DNA of 64,000 nt from Cyanobacteria bacterium OH_PDB_230 (GTDB lineage: Bacteria > Cyanobacteriota > Vampirovibrionia > Gastranaerophilales > Gastranaerophilaceae): assembly GCA_023421795.1 (NCBI GenBank), contig JAEZSO010000002.1:372001-436000 (forward strand), given 5' to 3'. The translations under genes and the position numbers were made by a program. The notes under the pieces were generated by a model. The model saw only the letters and a program-made list of their open reading frames with translations, was not told the DNA's origin and ran no database searches. Positions 49,446 through 58,708 of this stretch are shown here, piece after piece; positions within the stretch are counted from its first letter, which is position 1; each line of letters begins with the position of its first letter.

Positions 49446-50729
49446 TTAAGGGGTTAGCCTATCCATTAATCTTGGGAATGGAATAGTTTCTCTCACATGG
49501 TGCAAGCCGCAAATCCAGGCTACGGTTCTTTCTATTCCAAGTCCAAATCCTGCGTGAGGAACGGAACCATATTTTCTTAAATCCAAGTACCAGTTGAATA
49601 CTTCTTCAGAAAGGCCGTGTTCCTTGATTTTTTCTTTTAATTTTTCTAAATCATCTTCTCTTTGTCCGCCGCCAATCATCTCGCCATAGCCTTCAGGCGC
49701 AATCATATCTACGCAAGCCGCTTTGTCGCCTTCTTGCTTCATATAGAATGCTTTGATTGACATTGGATAGTGGTGAATCATAACGGGTCTGTCAAATTCC
49801 TCAGATATTAGAGTTTCTTCGTCGCCGCCAAAGTCTTCGCCCCAAGGAGTATCGTTTCCTTTTTTGTGAAGAATTTCAATCGCTTCATCGTATGTTATAC
49901 GAGGGAATGGTCTTTTTATATTTTCAAGTTTAGAAATGTCTCTTTCTAAAACTTCAAGGTCTTCTCTGTTGTGTTCAACTACTTGTGCAACAATGTATTC
50001 GACAAATTCTTCCGCCAAATCCATATCGTCATAGATGTCAAAGAACGCTACTTCAGGTTCTACCATCCAGAATTCAGTTAAATGTCTTCTTGTTTTGGAT
50101 TTTTCTGCTCTAAAAGTAGGGCCGAAGCAATAGGCTTTACCTACCGCCATTGCAGCAGCTTCCATATACAGTTGTCCTGACTGGGTCAAGTACGCTTTTT
50201 GGTCAAAATAATCTGTCTCAAAAAGGTTTGTAGTACCTTCACATGCGTTGGGAGTGAATATAGGCGCGTCGACAAGAGTGAAACCTTTATTGTCAAAGAA
50301 ATCTCTTACTGATTTTATGATTCTGTGTCTTACTTTTAAAATTGCTTTTTGTCTTAAAGAACGAAGCCACAAGTGACGGTGTTCCATCAAAAAGTGAGTT
50401 CCGTGTTCTTTTGGGGTTATCGGATATTCTGACGCTTCAGAGATTATTTTTACGTCTTTGGCATCGATTTCATAGCCGATTTTTGAACGATCGTGTTTCT
50501 TAACCAAACCCGTAACTTCAATTGAAGACTCTTGAGGGATTCTTCCTGCCACATCAAAAACTTCTTCTGATACATTACCCTTGAACACTACTGCCTGGAT
50601 CTCACCGGTTCCGTCTCTCAGCTGCAAAAAGTGTAGTTTGCCGCTGGACCTTTTGTTATAAAGCCAAACTTGGATAGTTATTTCTTGATTCTCATAATTT
50701 TTGATGTCTTCTATAAATATTTTTTTCAT
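49446..50729 (-). CDS. asnS: Asparaginyl-tRNA synthetase
   Basis: The 427-residue class II synthetase has an N-terminal OB domain with ITIQVWLYNKRSSGKLHFLQ (about 16-35). The catalytic core has motif 2 CFGPTFRAEKSKTRRHLTEF (about 202-221) and motif 3 GFGLGIERTVAWICGLHHVR (about 395-414). RAEKSKTRRHLTEFWM is the AsnRS rather than bacterial AspRS pattern. The start is the ATG at 50729 (MKKIFIEDIKNYENQE) with AAAGG six bases before, not the longer upstream frame. Confidence 0.95.
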   Translation of the reverse strand: MKKIFIEDIKNYENQEITIQVWLYNKRSSGKLHFLQLRDGTGEIQAVVFKGNVSEEVFDVAGRIPQESSIEVTGLVKKHDRSKIGYEIDAKDVKIISEASEYPITPKEHGTHFLMEHRHLWLRSLRQKAILKVRHRIIKSVRDFFDNKGFTLVDAPIFTPNACEGTTNLFETDYFDQKAYLTQSGQLYMEAAAMAVGKAYCFGPTFRAEKSKTRRHLTEFWMVEPEVAFFDIYDDMDLAEEFVEYIVAQVVEHNREDLEVLERDISKLENIKRPFPRITYDEAIEILHKKGNDTPWGEDFGGDEETLISEEFDRPVMIHHYPMSIKAFYMKQEGDKAACVDMIAPEGYGEMIGGGQREDDLEKLKEKIKEHGLSEEVFNWYLDLRKYGSVPHAGFGLGIERTVAWICGLHHVRETIPFPRLMDRLTP

Positions 50730-50898
50730 AAGAAACCTTTCTTTGGACACTTTTTTGCCTTTAATCAACCCCATAATATCATAATTGGTTAAAATGATGT
50801 AAAAATTTGTTTAAAAAATTTTATTTTTATGTAAAAATTTATGTAATGGCAAGTAGCTATATTAATTTAAGTAGTATAAACAATAAAGGAAAACAAAA

Positions 50899-52983
50899 AT
50901 GGCAAGACAGACCCCATTAGAGAAAGTGAGAAATATCGGGATTGCAGCTCACATCGATGCCGGTAAAACCACAACTACGGAACGTATTTTGTTCTACACA
51001 GGTAAAACACATAAAATCGGTGAGGTTCATGATGGCGCTGCTGTTACAGACTTCATGGAACAAGAGCGTGAACGTGGTATTACTATCCAATCAGCTGCAG
51101 TTACATCATACTGGAAAAATCACCAAATTAACGTTATAGACACCCCTGGACACGTTGACTTCACTATCGAAGTAGAACGTTCTTTACGTGTACTTGACGG
51201 TGTAGTTGCTGTATTCTGCGCAGTCGGCGGTGTTCAATCTCAATCAGAAACCGTTTGGAGACAAGCTAACAGATATGAAGTACCTAGAATGGTATTTGTA
51301 AACAAAATGGATAGAACAGGTGCTAACTTCTACAGAGTTGTTGATCAGGTTAGAAACCGTTTAGGCGGAAATGCTCATCCTATTCAATTGCCAATCGGGG
51401 CAGAAGATCAAATGAAAGGTATTATCGACCTTCTTGAAATGAAAGCCCACATTTATACAAATGATTTGGGAACAGACATCAATGTAACAGATGTTCCTGC
51501 TGAAATGATGGAAAAAGCTCAAGAATACAGAGCTGCATTAGTTGAAGCTGTTTCTGAACAAGACGATGAACTTATGATGAAATTCTTGGAAGGTGAAGAG
51601 CCTACACTTGAAGAATTAAAAGCTGGTTTAAGAAAAGCAGTTTGCGAAAACAAAATTGTACCTGTTACTTGCGGTACTGCTTTCAAAAATAAAGGTGTTC
51701 AATTATTGCTTGACGCTGTAGTAGCTTATATGCCATCACCACTAGATGTTAAAGCTATTCAAGGTGAACTTGATGATGGAACAGTTACAGAAAGACACTC
51801 TTCTGATACAGAACCATTTGCAGCACTTGCTTTTAAAGTTATGACAGACCCTTATGTTGGTCGTTTAACATTTATGCGTGTTTACTCAGGCGTATTAAAA
51901 GCAGGATCATACGTAGTAAATGCTACAAACGGCAAAAAAGAACGTATTTCAAGACTTGTACAAATGCAAGCTGACCAAAGAAACGAAATTACTGAAATAT
52001 ATGCAGGCGACATTTGTGCGGCTGTAGGTTTAAAAGATACTACAACAGGTGATACTTTATGTGACGAAAAAGCACCTATCATTTTAGAAAAAATGACATT
52101 CCCAGAACCTGTTATCGAAGTTGCTATTGAACCAAAAACAAAAGCTGACCAAGATAAAATGGGTATTGCTCTTCAAAAATTAGCTGAAGAAGATCCTTCT
52201 TTCAGAGTTAAAACTGATAGCGAAACAGGGCAAACAATTATCGCAGGTATGGGTGAGCTTCACCTTGACATCATCGTTGACCGTCTTTTAAGAGAATTTA
52301 AAGTCGATGCTAACGTTGGTAAACCTCAAGTTGCATACAGAGAAACAATCAGAGGCAATGCTGATCAAGACTCTAAATTCGTCAGACAATCAGGTGGTAA
52401 AGGTCAATACGGTCACGTTAAAATCAAAATCGAACCAGCTGAAGAAAATGCCGGATTCGTATTTGAAAATAAAATCGTTGGTGGTGCTATTCCTAAAGAA
52501 TATATCGAGCCTGCAAGAAAAGGTATGGAAGAAGCTCTTGAGGGCGGTATCCTTGCTGGATTCCCAGTTATCGACGTTAAAGTTACTTTATACGATGGAA
52601 CTTACCACGATGTTGACTCTTCTGAAATGGCGTTCAAAATCGCAGGTTCTATGGCGATTAAAGAAGGTGTTAAAAAATCAAGACCTTGTATCCTTGAACC
52701 AATGATGAAAGTTGAAGTTGAAGCTCCTGAAGAAAATACAGGGGATATCATCGGTGACATTTCTTCAAGACGTGGTCGTGTTGAAGGTATGGAAATGATC
52801 GAAGGCACAGGAATTCAAAAAGTTAACGCTGTTGTTCCTCTTTCTGAAATGTTCGGTTATGCAACTGACATCAGATCAAAAACTCAAGGTAGAGGTACAT
52901 TCTCTATGGAATTCAAATGCTACGAGCAAGTTCCAACAAATATCGAAACCGAAATTATTGCAAAATCCGGTTCAGGCAACTAG
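50899..52983 (+). CDS. fusA: Translation elongation factor G
   Basis: EF-G drives ribosomal translocation. The 694-residue protein is full length with the P-loop IGIAAHIDAGKTTTTERIL (about 14-32), DFMEQERERGITIQSAAVT (about 52-70), DTPGHVDFTIEVERSL (about 82-97) and NKMDRTGANF (about 136-145), followed by domains II-V ending at EQVPTNIETEIIAKSG. It is monocistronic here, without tuf or the rpsL/rpsG genes it often accompanies. Codon use is biased to C-ending forms such as AAC and TTC, as expected for a highly expressed gene. Confidence 0.98.
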   Translation: MARQTPLEKVRNIGIAAHIDAGKTTTTERILFYTGKTHKIGEVHDGAAVTDFMEQERERGITIQSAAVTSYWKNHQINVIDTPGHVDFTIEVERSLRVLDGVVAVFCAVGGVQSQSETVWRQANRYEVPRMVFVNKMDRTGANFYRVVDQVRNRLGGNAHPIQLPIGAEDQMKGIIDLLEMKAHIYTNDLGTDINVTDVPAEMMEKAQEYRAALVEAVSEQDDELMMKFLEGEEPTLEELKAGLRKAVCENKIVPVTCGTAFKNKGVQLLLDAVVAYMPSPLDVKAIQGELDDGTVTERHSSDTEPFAALAFKVMTDPYVGRLTFMRVYSGVLKAGSYVVNATNGKKERISRLVQMQADQRNEITEIYAGDICAAVGLKDTTTGDTLCDEKAPIILEKMTFPEPVIEVAIEPKTKADQDKMGIALQKLAEEDPSFRVKTDSETGQTIIAGMGELHLDIIVDRLLREFKVDANVGKPQVAYRETIRGNADQDSKFVRQSGGKGQYGHVKIKIEPAEENAGFVFENKIVGGAIPKEYIEPARKGMEEALEGGILAGFPVIDVKVTLYDGTYHDVDSSEMAFKIAGSMAIKEGVKKSRPCILEPMMKVEVEAPEENTGDIIGDISSRRGRVEGMEMIEGTGIQKVNAVVPLSEMFGYATDIRSKTQGRGTFSMEFKCYEQVPTNIETEIIAKSGSGN

Positions 52984-53000
52984 GTTAAGTAATAAAATAA

Positions 53001-53030
53001 AAAAAGAGGCAACCTGGTTGCCTCTTTTTG
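53001..53030 (+). terminator. Intrinsic terminator of fusA
   Basis: A near-perfect 14-bp stem AAAAAGAGGCAACC / GGTTGCCTCTTTTT lies 18 nt after the fusA stop. The small AT flanks make it work on both strands, so it may also serve the gene at 53040-53432. Confidence 0.93.
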
Positions 53031-53039
53031 TTTAATCTT

Positions 53040-53432
53040 TTAAGCGAAAGTACAAATAGTCGGATTGAACTTTTCCATTGATTTATCGTACTTTATGTAT
53101 TGGCTTAGCTCTTTTTCGCTTACTATATAAGTTTTTTCCTTTGGAGCTGTTATATAAGTAGCATTTGGAAGTCTGCTTGTTATTTTAACTTTATACTTAT
53201 CGTCGCCGATTTTTGTTATTATCATTCTGTTATTTTCAGGGGTGCCGAAACATCCGCCTGAACTGTTATTAGGATCCGATATTGTTATAGTATCTCCTTT
53301 TTCAAGTTCGTGGATTGATTGCGTTATTTTTTCGTTTTTAATATTTCTTCCAATATCAATGAAATTCGGAACTTTTGGCCTGGAAGACTCAGTTGGCGCA
53401 AAAGAACTTACTGACTGCACTGAATTTAACAT
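53040..53432 (-). CDS. Hypothetical protein (130 aa)
   Basis: I do not recognise this protein. It starts MLNSVQSVSSFAPTESSRPK, a polar Ser/Pro-rich stretch without a signal peptide. Residues about 38-115 look like a small beta-rich domain: LEKGDTITISDPNNSS, then CFGTPENNRMIITKIGDDKY, with alternating hydrophobic strands, and it ends STKF-free at NPTICTFA. It may be a single-domain beta barrel, perhaps a binding protein. It is convergent with fusA and divergent from ruvC. Confidence 0.6.
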   Translation of the reverse strand: MLNSVQSVSSFAPTESSRPKVPNFIDIGRNIKNEKITQSIHELEKGDTITISDPNNSSGGCFGTPENNRMIITKIGDDKYKVKITSRLPNATYITAPKEKTYIVSEKELSQYIKYDKSMEKFNPTICTFA

Positions 53433-53572
53433 AGAACACCTACCTTACAACGTAAATTATACACCTTCATTATAATAAAGAGATATTTTTATGCAAAATT
53501 GCCGAAAAGACAATAAATGTTAAAAAATGTATCAACTTGTGTTCCAAAAATTTAGCATATTATAATTAAATA

Positions 53573-54049
53573 ATGAGAATAATTGGTATTGACCCTGGCA
53601 TGGCAATTGTAGGGTATAGTATAGTCGACATAGAAGGAGAAGAGAATCTTTTAATTGCATCAGGTTCGATTCAAACCAGCAAAACCAAAACAGATGCTGC
53701 AAGATTATTTGAAATCCAAAGTGATATTTGCACTTTAGTTGAAAAATACAGACCTGATGTTGCAAGTGTAGAAAAATTATTTTTCTTCAAGAACGCTAAA
53801 ACAATTATACCTGTTGCGGAAGCCCGAGGGGTAATCTTATCGGCACTCGAGAAATATGAAGTTCCGATTTATGAATATACTCCGATGGTCGTCAAACAGG
53901 TCATAACAGGTTATGGTAGGGCAACTAAAGAAGAGGTTGCAAAAATTGTTGAGTTGTCTATAAAATATGACAGACTGCCAAAATTGGATGACACTTTGGA
54001 TTCTATTGCGATTGCACTTTGTCACGCAAGAAGCTCGTTGGCTGTATAA
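53573..54049 (+). CDS. ruvC: Holliday junction resolvase RuvC
   Basis: RuvC cuts Holliday junctions with RuvAB. The 158-residue protein has all four catalytic acids in place: Asp in IIGIDPGMAIVGYS (about 3-16), Glu in ASVEKLFFFKNAKT (about 64-77), and the two Asp in LDDTLDSIAIALCHA (about 139-153). ruvA and ruvB are not in the window. A membrane-protein gene follows after 17 nt and mtnA after a further 9 nt, so these three appear co-transcribed. Confidence 0.97.
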   Translation: MRIIGIDPGMAIVGYSIVDIEGEENLLIASGSIQTSKTKTDAARLFEIQSDICTLVEKYRPDVASVEKLFFFKNAKTIIPVAEARGVILSALEKYEVPIYEYTPMVVKQVITGYGRATKEEVAKIVELSIKYDRLPKLDDTLDSIAIALCHARSSLAV

Positions 54050-54066
54050 GAAGGTAAGGAGAAACA

Positions 54067-54558
54067 ATGAACAAATTAATGTTGAAACAAATGGTGGTGC
54101 TATCTCTGATACTGGGCGCTATTTTGGGCGTTATAACCATTATTCCTTATATAAATTTGCTGTCATTTTTGGCAATGATATTTGTTTCTGCCCCGATTAT
54201 TATGGTGTATATGAAAAAAAATGATTTTATCGGGAAATTGATTCCTAAAGATGGTGCTTCTTTTGGTGCTGCTATAGGATTTTTCAGTTGTATAGGCTTT
54301 TGTGCCACGTTAGTGCCTCTAGCTGCAATTATTTCTTTTATAAATGATAAGTGGTTTCATTATCTTACCTGGTATTCAAGCATGGGAATTTGGTTCAAAA
54401 ACGGACTTGGAGGATTTTTTGTTCTCTTAATGATGGTGTTGTTTGTTGCTATGCTATGTGCTTTGTTCAACGCTTTTTCAGGGCTTGCGACCATTTATTT
54501 TTACGACCAGTTTTTAAACACAGAAGAAGAAAACGAAACGTTTCATATAGACATGTAA
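54067..54558 (+). CDS. Small integral membrane protein of unknown function
   Basis: The 163-residue protein has about four membrane helices (about 7-27, 30-48, 66-92 and 113-148) with short loops, and ends in an acidic tail (NTEEENETFHIDM). I recognise no family, though the layout resembles small DUF4199-like membrane proteins. It has GGAG before the ATG and lies between ruvC and mtnA with short gaps, so it belongs to that transcript without a clear functional link. Confidence 0.65.
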   Translation: MNKLMLKQMVVLSLILGAILGVITIIPYINLLSFLAMIFVSAPIIMVYMKKNDFIGKLIPKDGASFGAAIGFFSCIGFCATLVPLAAIISFINDKWFHYLTWYSSMGIWFKNGLGGFFVLLMMVLFVAMLCALFNAFSGLATIYFYDQFLNTEEENETFHIDM

Positions 54559-54567
54559 GGATAATTT

Positions 54568-55632
54568 ATGACTTTTAAATCTAAAATCAAAACAATAGAG
54601 TGGGTGGATAACTTTTCAAGAATGATTGATCAGACTATCCTTCCTTATGAATTTAAGCTTGTAGATGTAAAAACTTGTGAAAAAATGTTTTTTGCAATTA
54701 AAGATATGATAGTAAGAGGTGCGCCGGCTATAGGTATTGCAGGAGCCCATGGGGTTGCGCTTGCAGCTCAGGAGATAGAAAAGAAGGCTTCTGATAAAGC
54801 AGACTTTTTAATAAAACTTGAAGAAAAAGCTGAATATTTGAAAACATCAAGGCCTACGGCAGTAAACCTTGCTTGGGCAGTCGACAAACAGATGGATTTC
54901 ATCAAGAGTGTTGATGAATGTTGTGTTGCAAAATTGGTTGAAGCACTGGTAAAAAATGCAATTAAAATGGAAAATGAAGATATTGCAATAAACAAAAAAA
55001 TGGGTGATTTCGGAGCGGAACTTGTTCCAAAAGGAGCCACCATATTGACTCACTGTAACGCTGGGGCTTTGGCTACTGTCGGATACGGTACAGCGCTTGG
55101 AGTTATCAGAAGCGCGTATGCTAAAGATCCTACAATTAAGGTTTTTGCAGATGAAACAAGGCCGAGACAACAAGGCGCAAGACTGACTACGTGGGAGCTT
55201 ACAATGGATGGCATTCCTACAACTCTTATTACTGACGGTATGTGCTCATATTTTATGAGCAAAGGGATGATTGATATGGTCGTTGTAGGCGCTGACAGAA
55301 TAGCTGCAAATGGAGATACTGCAAATAAAATCGGCACTTATACTGTAGCGATAGCCGCTAAATACCATAATGTTCCATTTTATATAGCTGCTCCGCTTTC
55401 AACAATAGACAGAAATATAGAATCAGGCAAACAAATTCCAATAGAAGAACGCTCTCATGATGAAGTTACTCACATAAACGGCGATTGGATTTGTGCAAAA
55501 GAAGTGAACATAATAAATCCGGGCTTTGATGTTACCCCAAACGAGCTTATTTCTGGAATAATAACTGAAGTCGGCGTTTTAAAACCTGATTTTAAAAAGT
55601 CTATAAAAGAAGCATTTGAAGCTACAAAATAA
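54568..55632 (+). CDS. mtnA: S-methyl-5-thioribose-1-phosphate isomerase
   Basis: MtnA isomerises methylthioribose-1-phosphate to the ribulose form in methionine salvage. The 354-residue protein has MIVRGAPAIGIAGAHGVALA (about 48-67), TILTHCNAGALATVGYGTA (about 155-173) with the catalytic Cys, FADETRPRQQGARLT (about 193-207) and VVVGADRIAANGDTANKIGT (about 232-251) with the catalytic Asp. These are isomerase rather than eIF2B features. No other methionine salvage genes are nearby. Its end overlaps tyrA by 11 nt on the opposite strand. Confidence 0.95.
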   Translation: MTFKSKIKTIEWVDNFSRMIDQTILPYEFKLVDVKTCEKMFFAIKDMIVRGAPAIGIAGAHGVALAAQEIEKKASDKADFLIKLEEKAEYLKTSRPTAVNLAWAVDKQMDFIKSVDECCVAKLVEALVKNAIKMENEDIAINKKMGDFGAELVPKGATILTHCNAGALATVGYGTALGVIRSAYAKDPTIKVFADETRPRQQGARLTTWELTMDGIPTTLITDGMCSYFMSKGMIDMVVVGADRIAANGDTANKIGTYTVAIAAKYHNVPFYIAAPLSTIDRNIESGKQIPIEERSHDEVTHINGDWICAKEVNIINPGFDVTPNELISGIITEVGVLKPDFKKSIKEAFEATK

Positions 55633-56437
55633 GGTTTTTTCCTTCTTTTGAATACATTTTTTCTCGAGATGATTTTATTTCTGAAATCATCTCGAAATAT
55701 TTATTTGAGTCTAATAATTTTAAAGATTCATCGAGTGATTCCAAAGCTTCATCAACCGCCTCTTTGTTGAAGGTAAGCATATCGTTTGCCATTGTAGGAT
55801 TTGACATAGCGAGCCTTGTCATATCTCTAAATCCGCTCGAGGCCAGTTTCATTGCGAGGCTGTTTCTTGTTGCGGACTTGTAGAGAGCTTGCGATACCAA
55901 CATTGGCATATGGCTTATTAATGCTACTGCTTTGTCGTGTTCTTCTGCTTTTGTGATAATTGTTTTGGCGCCTGTAGAAGTTATTATTCCTTCAAGCTTA
56001 TTTATATCGGTTTCTTTTGAATCTTCAAACGGCGTGATTACCCATTTTGCTCCTTTAAAAAGTTCTTTGAAAGAGGAATCAAAGCCGCTGAATTCTGTAC
56101 CTGCCATAGGATGAGAGCCTATAAATTTATACGGTCTTTTCTTTTTCATTACAAATGTTTTTACGCTGGAAACATCAGTTACGATACAGTTTTCACCTGC
56201 TATATCTTCAAGTTTATCGAGAGTTTCCAGGGTATTATTTATAGGAGTACAAACAAAAACCAGTTCAGAATCTTTTAAATCTTCCAGTTTAGCTGATACT
56301 CTTTTAGCGTATTTTTTGGCCTTATTTAAGGTGCTTTCGTTTTGCGAGACGGCAGTTATTTCTAATTCTTTGTTCTGGGACAATGCTTTTAGCAAGGAGC
56401 CGCCTATCAATCCAAGGGCAATTATTCCGATTCTCAT
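55622..56437 (-). CDS. tyrA: Prephenate/arogenate dehydrogenase
   Basis: TyrA oxidatively decarboxylates prephenate (or arogenate) in tyrosine synthesis. The 271-residue single-domain protein has an N-terminal Rossmann fold, RIGIIALGLIGGSLLKALSQ (about 2-21; Ala replaces the first usual Gly of GxGxxGG), VFVCTPINNTLETLDKLE (about 60-77) and DVSSVKTF (about 88-95). The catalytic His is in KFIGSHPMAGTEFSGF (about 104-119) and the helical dimerisation domain has HDKAVALISHMPMLVSQAL (about 167-185). There is no ACT or chorismate mutase domain. Confidence 0.93.
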   Translation of the reverse strand: MRIGIIALGLIGGSLLKALSQNKELEITAVSQNESTLNKAKKYAKRVSAKLEDLKDSELVFVCTPINNTLETLDKLEDIAGENCIVTDVSSVKTFVMKKKRPYKFIGSHPMAGTEFSGFDSSFKELFKGAKWVITPFEDSKETDINKLEGIITSTGAKTIITKAEEHDKAVALISHMPMLVSQALYKSATRNSLAMKLASSGFRDMTRLAMSNPTMANDMLTFNKEAVDEALESLDESLKLLDSNKYFEMISEIKSSREKMYSKEGKNLIL

Positions 56438-56632
56438 ATTTTTCCTTTAAGTCGATTTTACGTTAATTCTAGCAATCAAATACCTATATGTAAAAGAATG
56501 TTAACAAATATTCATAAATTTGCATACTATACAATAATATGTAATAATCAGTACAAATTAATAGTCTAACCATTCCTTTCTTGACTTATGCGGCATTAGT
56601 GTCGCTTTTTATTATTTGAAAGAAAGATCGGA

Positions 56633-57970
56633 TTACTTTTTTTTCATTTCGGCAGGGGCGCCTGTAGTGTTTGAAATGGGAAGAGAAAACCAAAAAGTGG
56701 TTCCATTTTCTTCGGATGAAGAATAATCAATTTCGCCGCTGTGTAAGTCTACTATTTTTTTGCAAAGCGCTAGGCCGATTCCGGCACCTTCATATTTCTT
56801 TCTTGTAGAAGGACAGCTTTGATAAAAGAGCTTGAACATATTTGTTCTTTCGCAGGGTTCAATTATTTTGCCGTGGTTTGTTATTTCAAAATGGAAGCTG
56901 TTTTCAGCTACATAGGATACCACTTTTATTTTCCCGTTTGGGTTTGAAAATTTAATTGCATTACTGAACAGGTTGTAAATTACTTGTCTTAACCTTTTAA
57001 TATCGGCGTTTATGGGCATATCCATGAGCTGAGTTATTATTTCCAGGTCTTTTTTCTTTATAAGTCCTTCAAGCTGGCATATGCAGTCATTGATTAGTGT
57101 CTTGAAGTTAAATTTTTCATAATACAAGTTTATATTGCCTGATTCTGCTATGGATACGTCCTGAATGTCTTCTATTAGTTTTAGGAGGTGGTTAGAGCAG
57201 TTCAAAATGTTTTCCGCATACTTATTTATTTGCTGTTTTTCTAAGTCATCATCTGACCTTATAATGTCCGTAAAACCTATTATTGTATTTAATGGGGTTT
57301 TGAATTCGTGCGAAAGTGTTGCTATAAATTCAACTTTGTTTTTGTTGCTTTGTTTTACTTTTTCGTATAGTTCTGCATTTTTCATAGTCATTATTAGGTT
57401 TTCTGTAATAATTTGAAGTATGTTCATTTCTTCTGATGAAATTTCTTCTGACTCTTTGTAAATAAAGATAATTCCAAAAAGATTAGAGTTGTTAACAATA
57501 GGTGCTATGTGATATTTGGAGCTGAGATTTTCGTTTAAGTAAGATGTTATGGAATTTGAACAAATGTCCAGATTTACGTTTATAAATTTATTTACAAAAA
57601 TATTTTTTTCTCGGATAAAGCCTTTCATATAACTGAGTTCTTCTGAATTTGCCTTAGCATCTGTGTATTGAAGCTTTAACTTTTGAGTTTTTTTGTCATA
57701 TTCATACACGCTGCAAATGTCAGAACCTACAAGCCTTACTATGTTGAAGCATATTAACTTGGAGAGATCTTCCATCTCCAGTGTAGAGTTTATGCTTTGG
57801 ATCAAGTTGTTTATTAGCCTCCATTTTTCTTCATTTTGAAGAAATTTATTTATATATTTTGTTAGTTGTTGTTGATGGTTGGCTATTTTTTCGTTTAAAA
57901 CGTTAATTAAATTTGTTTGATCCCTTGAGTCCTCTTTTTTTAAATTTTTAAAAAAATTGTTTAACTTCAT
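56633..57970 (-). CDS. Sensor histidine kinase with GAF-like input domain
   Basis: The 445-residue protein has a short coiled-coil start, a GAF-like domain (about 45-190), HisKA with the intact H-box FIATLSHEFKTPLNTIIGF (about 226-244) and a HATPase domain with NLFSNAIKFSNPNGKIKV and GAGIGLALCKKIVDLHSGEI (about 400-419). It lacks membrane helices, so it senses cytoplasmic signals. The ATG at 57970 with GGGA upstream is better than the TTG at 57982. No response regulator is adjacent. It contrasts with the kinase-like protein at 16685-17863, which has lost the H-box His. Confidence 0.9.
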   Translation of the reverse strand: MKLNNFFKNLKKEDSRDQTNLINVLNEKIANHQQQLTKYINKFLQNEEKWRLINNLIQSINSTLEMEDLSKLICFNIVRLVGSDICSVYEYDKKTQKLKLQYTDAKANSEELSYMKGFIREKNIFVNKFINVNLDICSNSITSYLNENLSSKYHIAPIVNNSNLFGIIFIYKESEEISSEEMNILQIITENLIMTMKNAELYEKVKQSNKNKVEFIATLSHEFKTPLNTIIGFTDIIRSDDDLEKQQINKYAENILNCSNHLLKLIEDIQDVSIAESGNINLYYEKFNFKTLINDCICQLEGLIKKKDLEIITQLMDMPINADIKRLRQVIYNLFSNAIKFSNPNGKIKVVSYVAENSFHFEITNHGKIIEPCERTNMFKLFYQSCPSTRKKYEGAGIGLALCKKIVDLHSGEIDYSSSEENGTTFWFSLPISNTTGAPAEMKKK

Positions 57971-58147
57971 TGAGATTCCCAAATAAGGCTAATACAGGAT
58001 TCATATTATCATATTTTGCTGTTTTTTTGTATCGATATATTTGCCGCTTTGTATATATATATCTATCTTATTTAAACCTTGAAATGACATTTTACTGGAT
58101 AATATTAATTTATTCGGGTATAATTTATAAAAAATTGATGAGGGAAA

Positions 58148-58708
58148 ATGAGAGGAAAATTATTCATAATAGCAGGCTGTTCGGGAGTGGGAAAGGGAAC
58201 TTTAATCCAACGTTTTATGGAAAATAACCCTTCACTTAAACTTTCCATCTCTGCGACTACAAGAAAACCAAGACCCGGTGAAGTGGACGGTGTTAATTAT
58301 TTTTTTACGAAAGAAGAAGATTTTAAAGCAGCAATTGAAAACAACGAATTTTTGGAATGGGCGATTTTTAGCAATAATTACTATGGTACAAAGCAGAGTT
58401 TTGTTGAAAAATCTCTTTCAAAAGGCATTGACTTGATTTTGGAAATAGAAACTCAAGGTGCCTTTCAGGTAAAAGAAAAGATAGAAGATGCGGTTCTGAT
58501 ATTCATTCTACCTCCTTCTTGGGAAGTTTTAGAAAAGCGTCTCAGAGGCAGAAACACAGAAGATGAAGACACGATAAAGATGCGCTTGGATTTTGCAAGA
58601 CAAGAGATGGAAGCATCAAAAAGGTTTGACTACAGAATAGTGAATGATAACATAGATGTAGCAGTACAAAATATCCAGGATATTTTTGACAAGGAAAGGA
58701 ATGCATAG
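58148..58708 (+). CDS. gmk: Guanylate kinase
   Basis: Gmk phosphorylates GMP to GDP. The 186-residue protein has the P-loop IIAGCSGVGKGTLIQRFM (about 7-24), the GMP-binding SISATTRKPRPGEVDGVNYF (about 33-52) and the lid VLEKRLRGRNTEDEDTIKMR (about 127-146). It is the first gene of a tightly packed unit followed by coaBC, a Nif3-like gene, a secreted protein gene and rsmD. Its TAG shares a base with the coaBC GTG. In many bacteria gmk, rpoZ and coaBC are neighbours; rpoZ is absent here. Confidence 0.97.
   Translation: MRGKLFIIAGCSGVGKGTLIQRFMENNPSLKLSISATTRKPRPGEVDGVNYFFTKEEDFKAAIENNEFLEWAIFSNNYYGTKQSFVEKSLSKGIDLILEIETQGAFQVKEKIEDAVLIFILPPSWEVLEKRLRGRNTEDEDTIKMRLDFARQEMEASKRFDYRIVNDNIDVAVQNIQDIFDKERNA

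Noticed and set aside
52307..52705. 132-codon alternative frame inside fusA
   Set aside because: Shadow frame of EF-G; no ribosome binding site and low-complexity composition.
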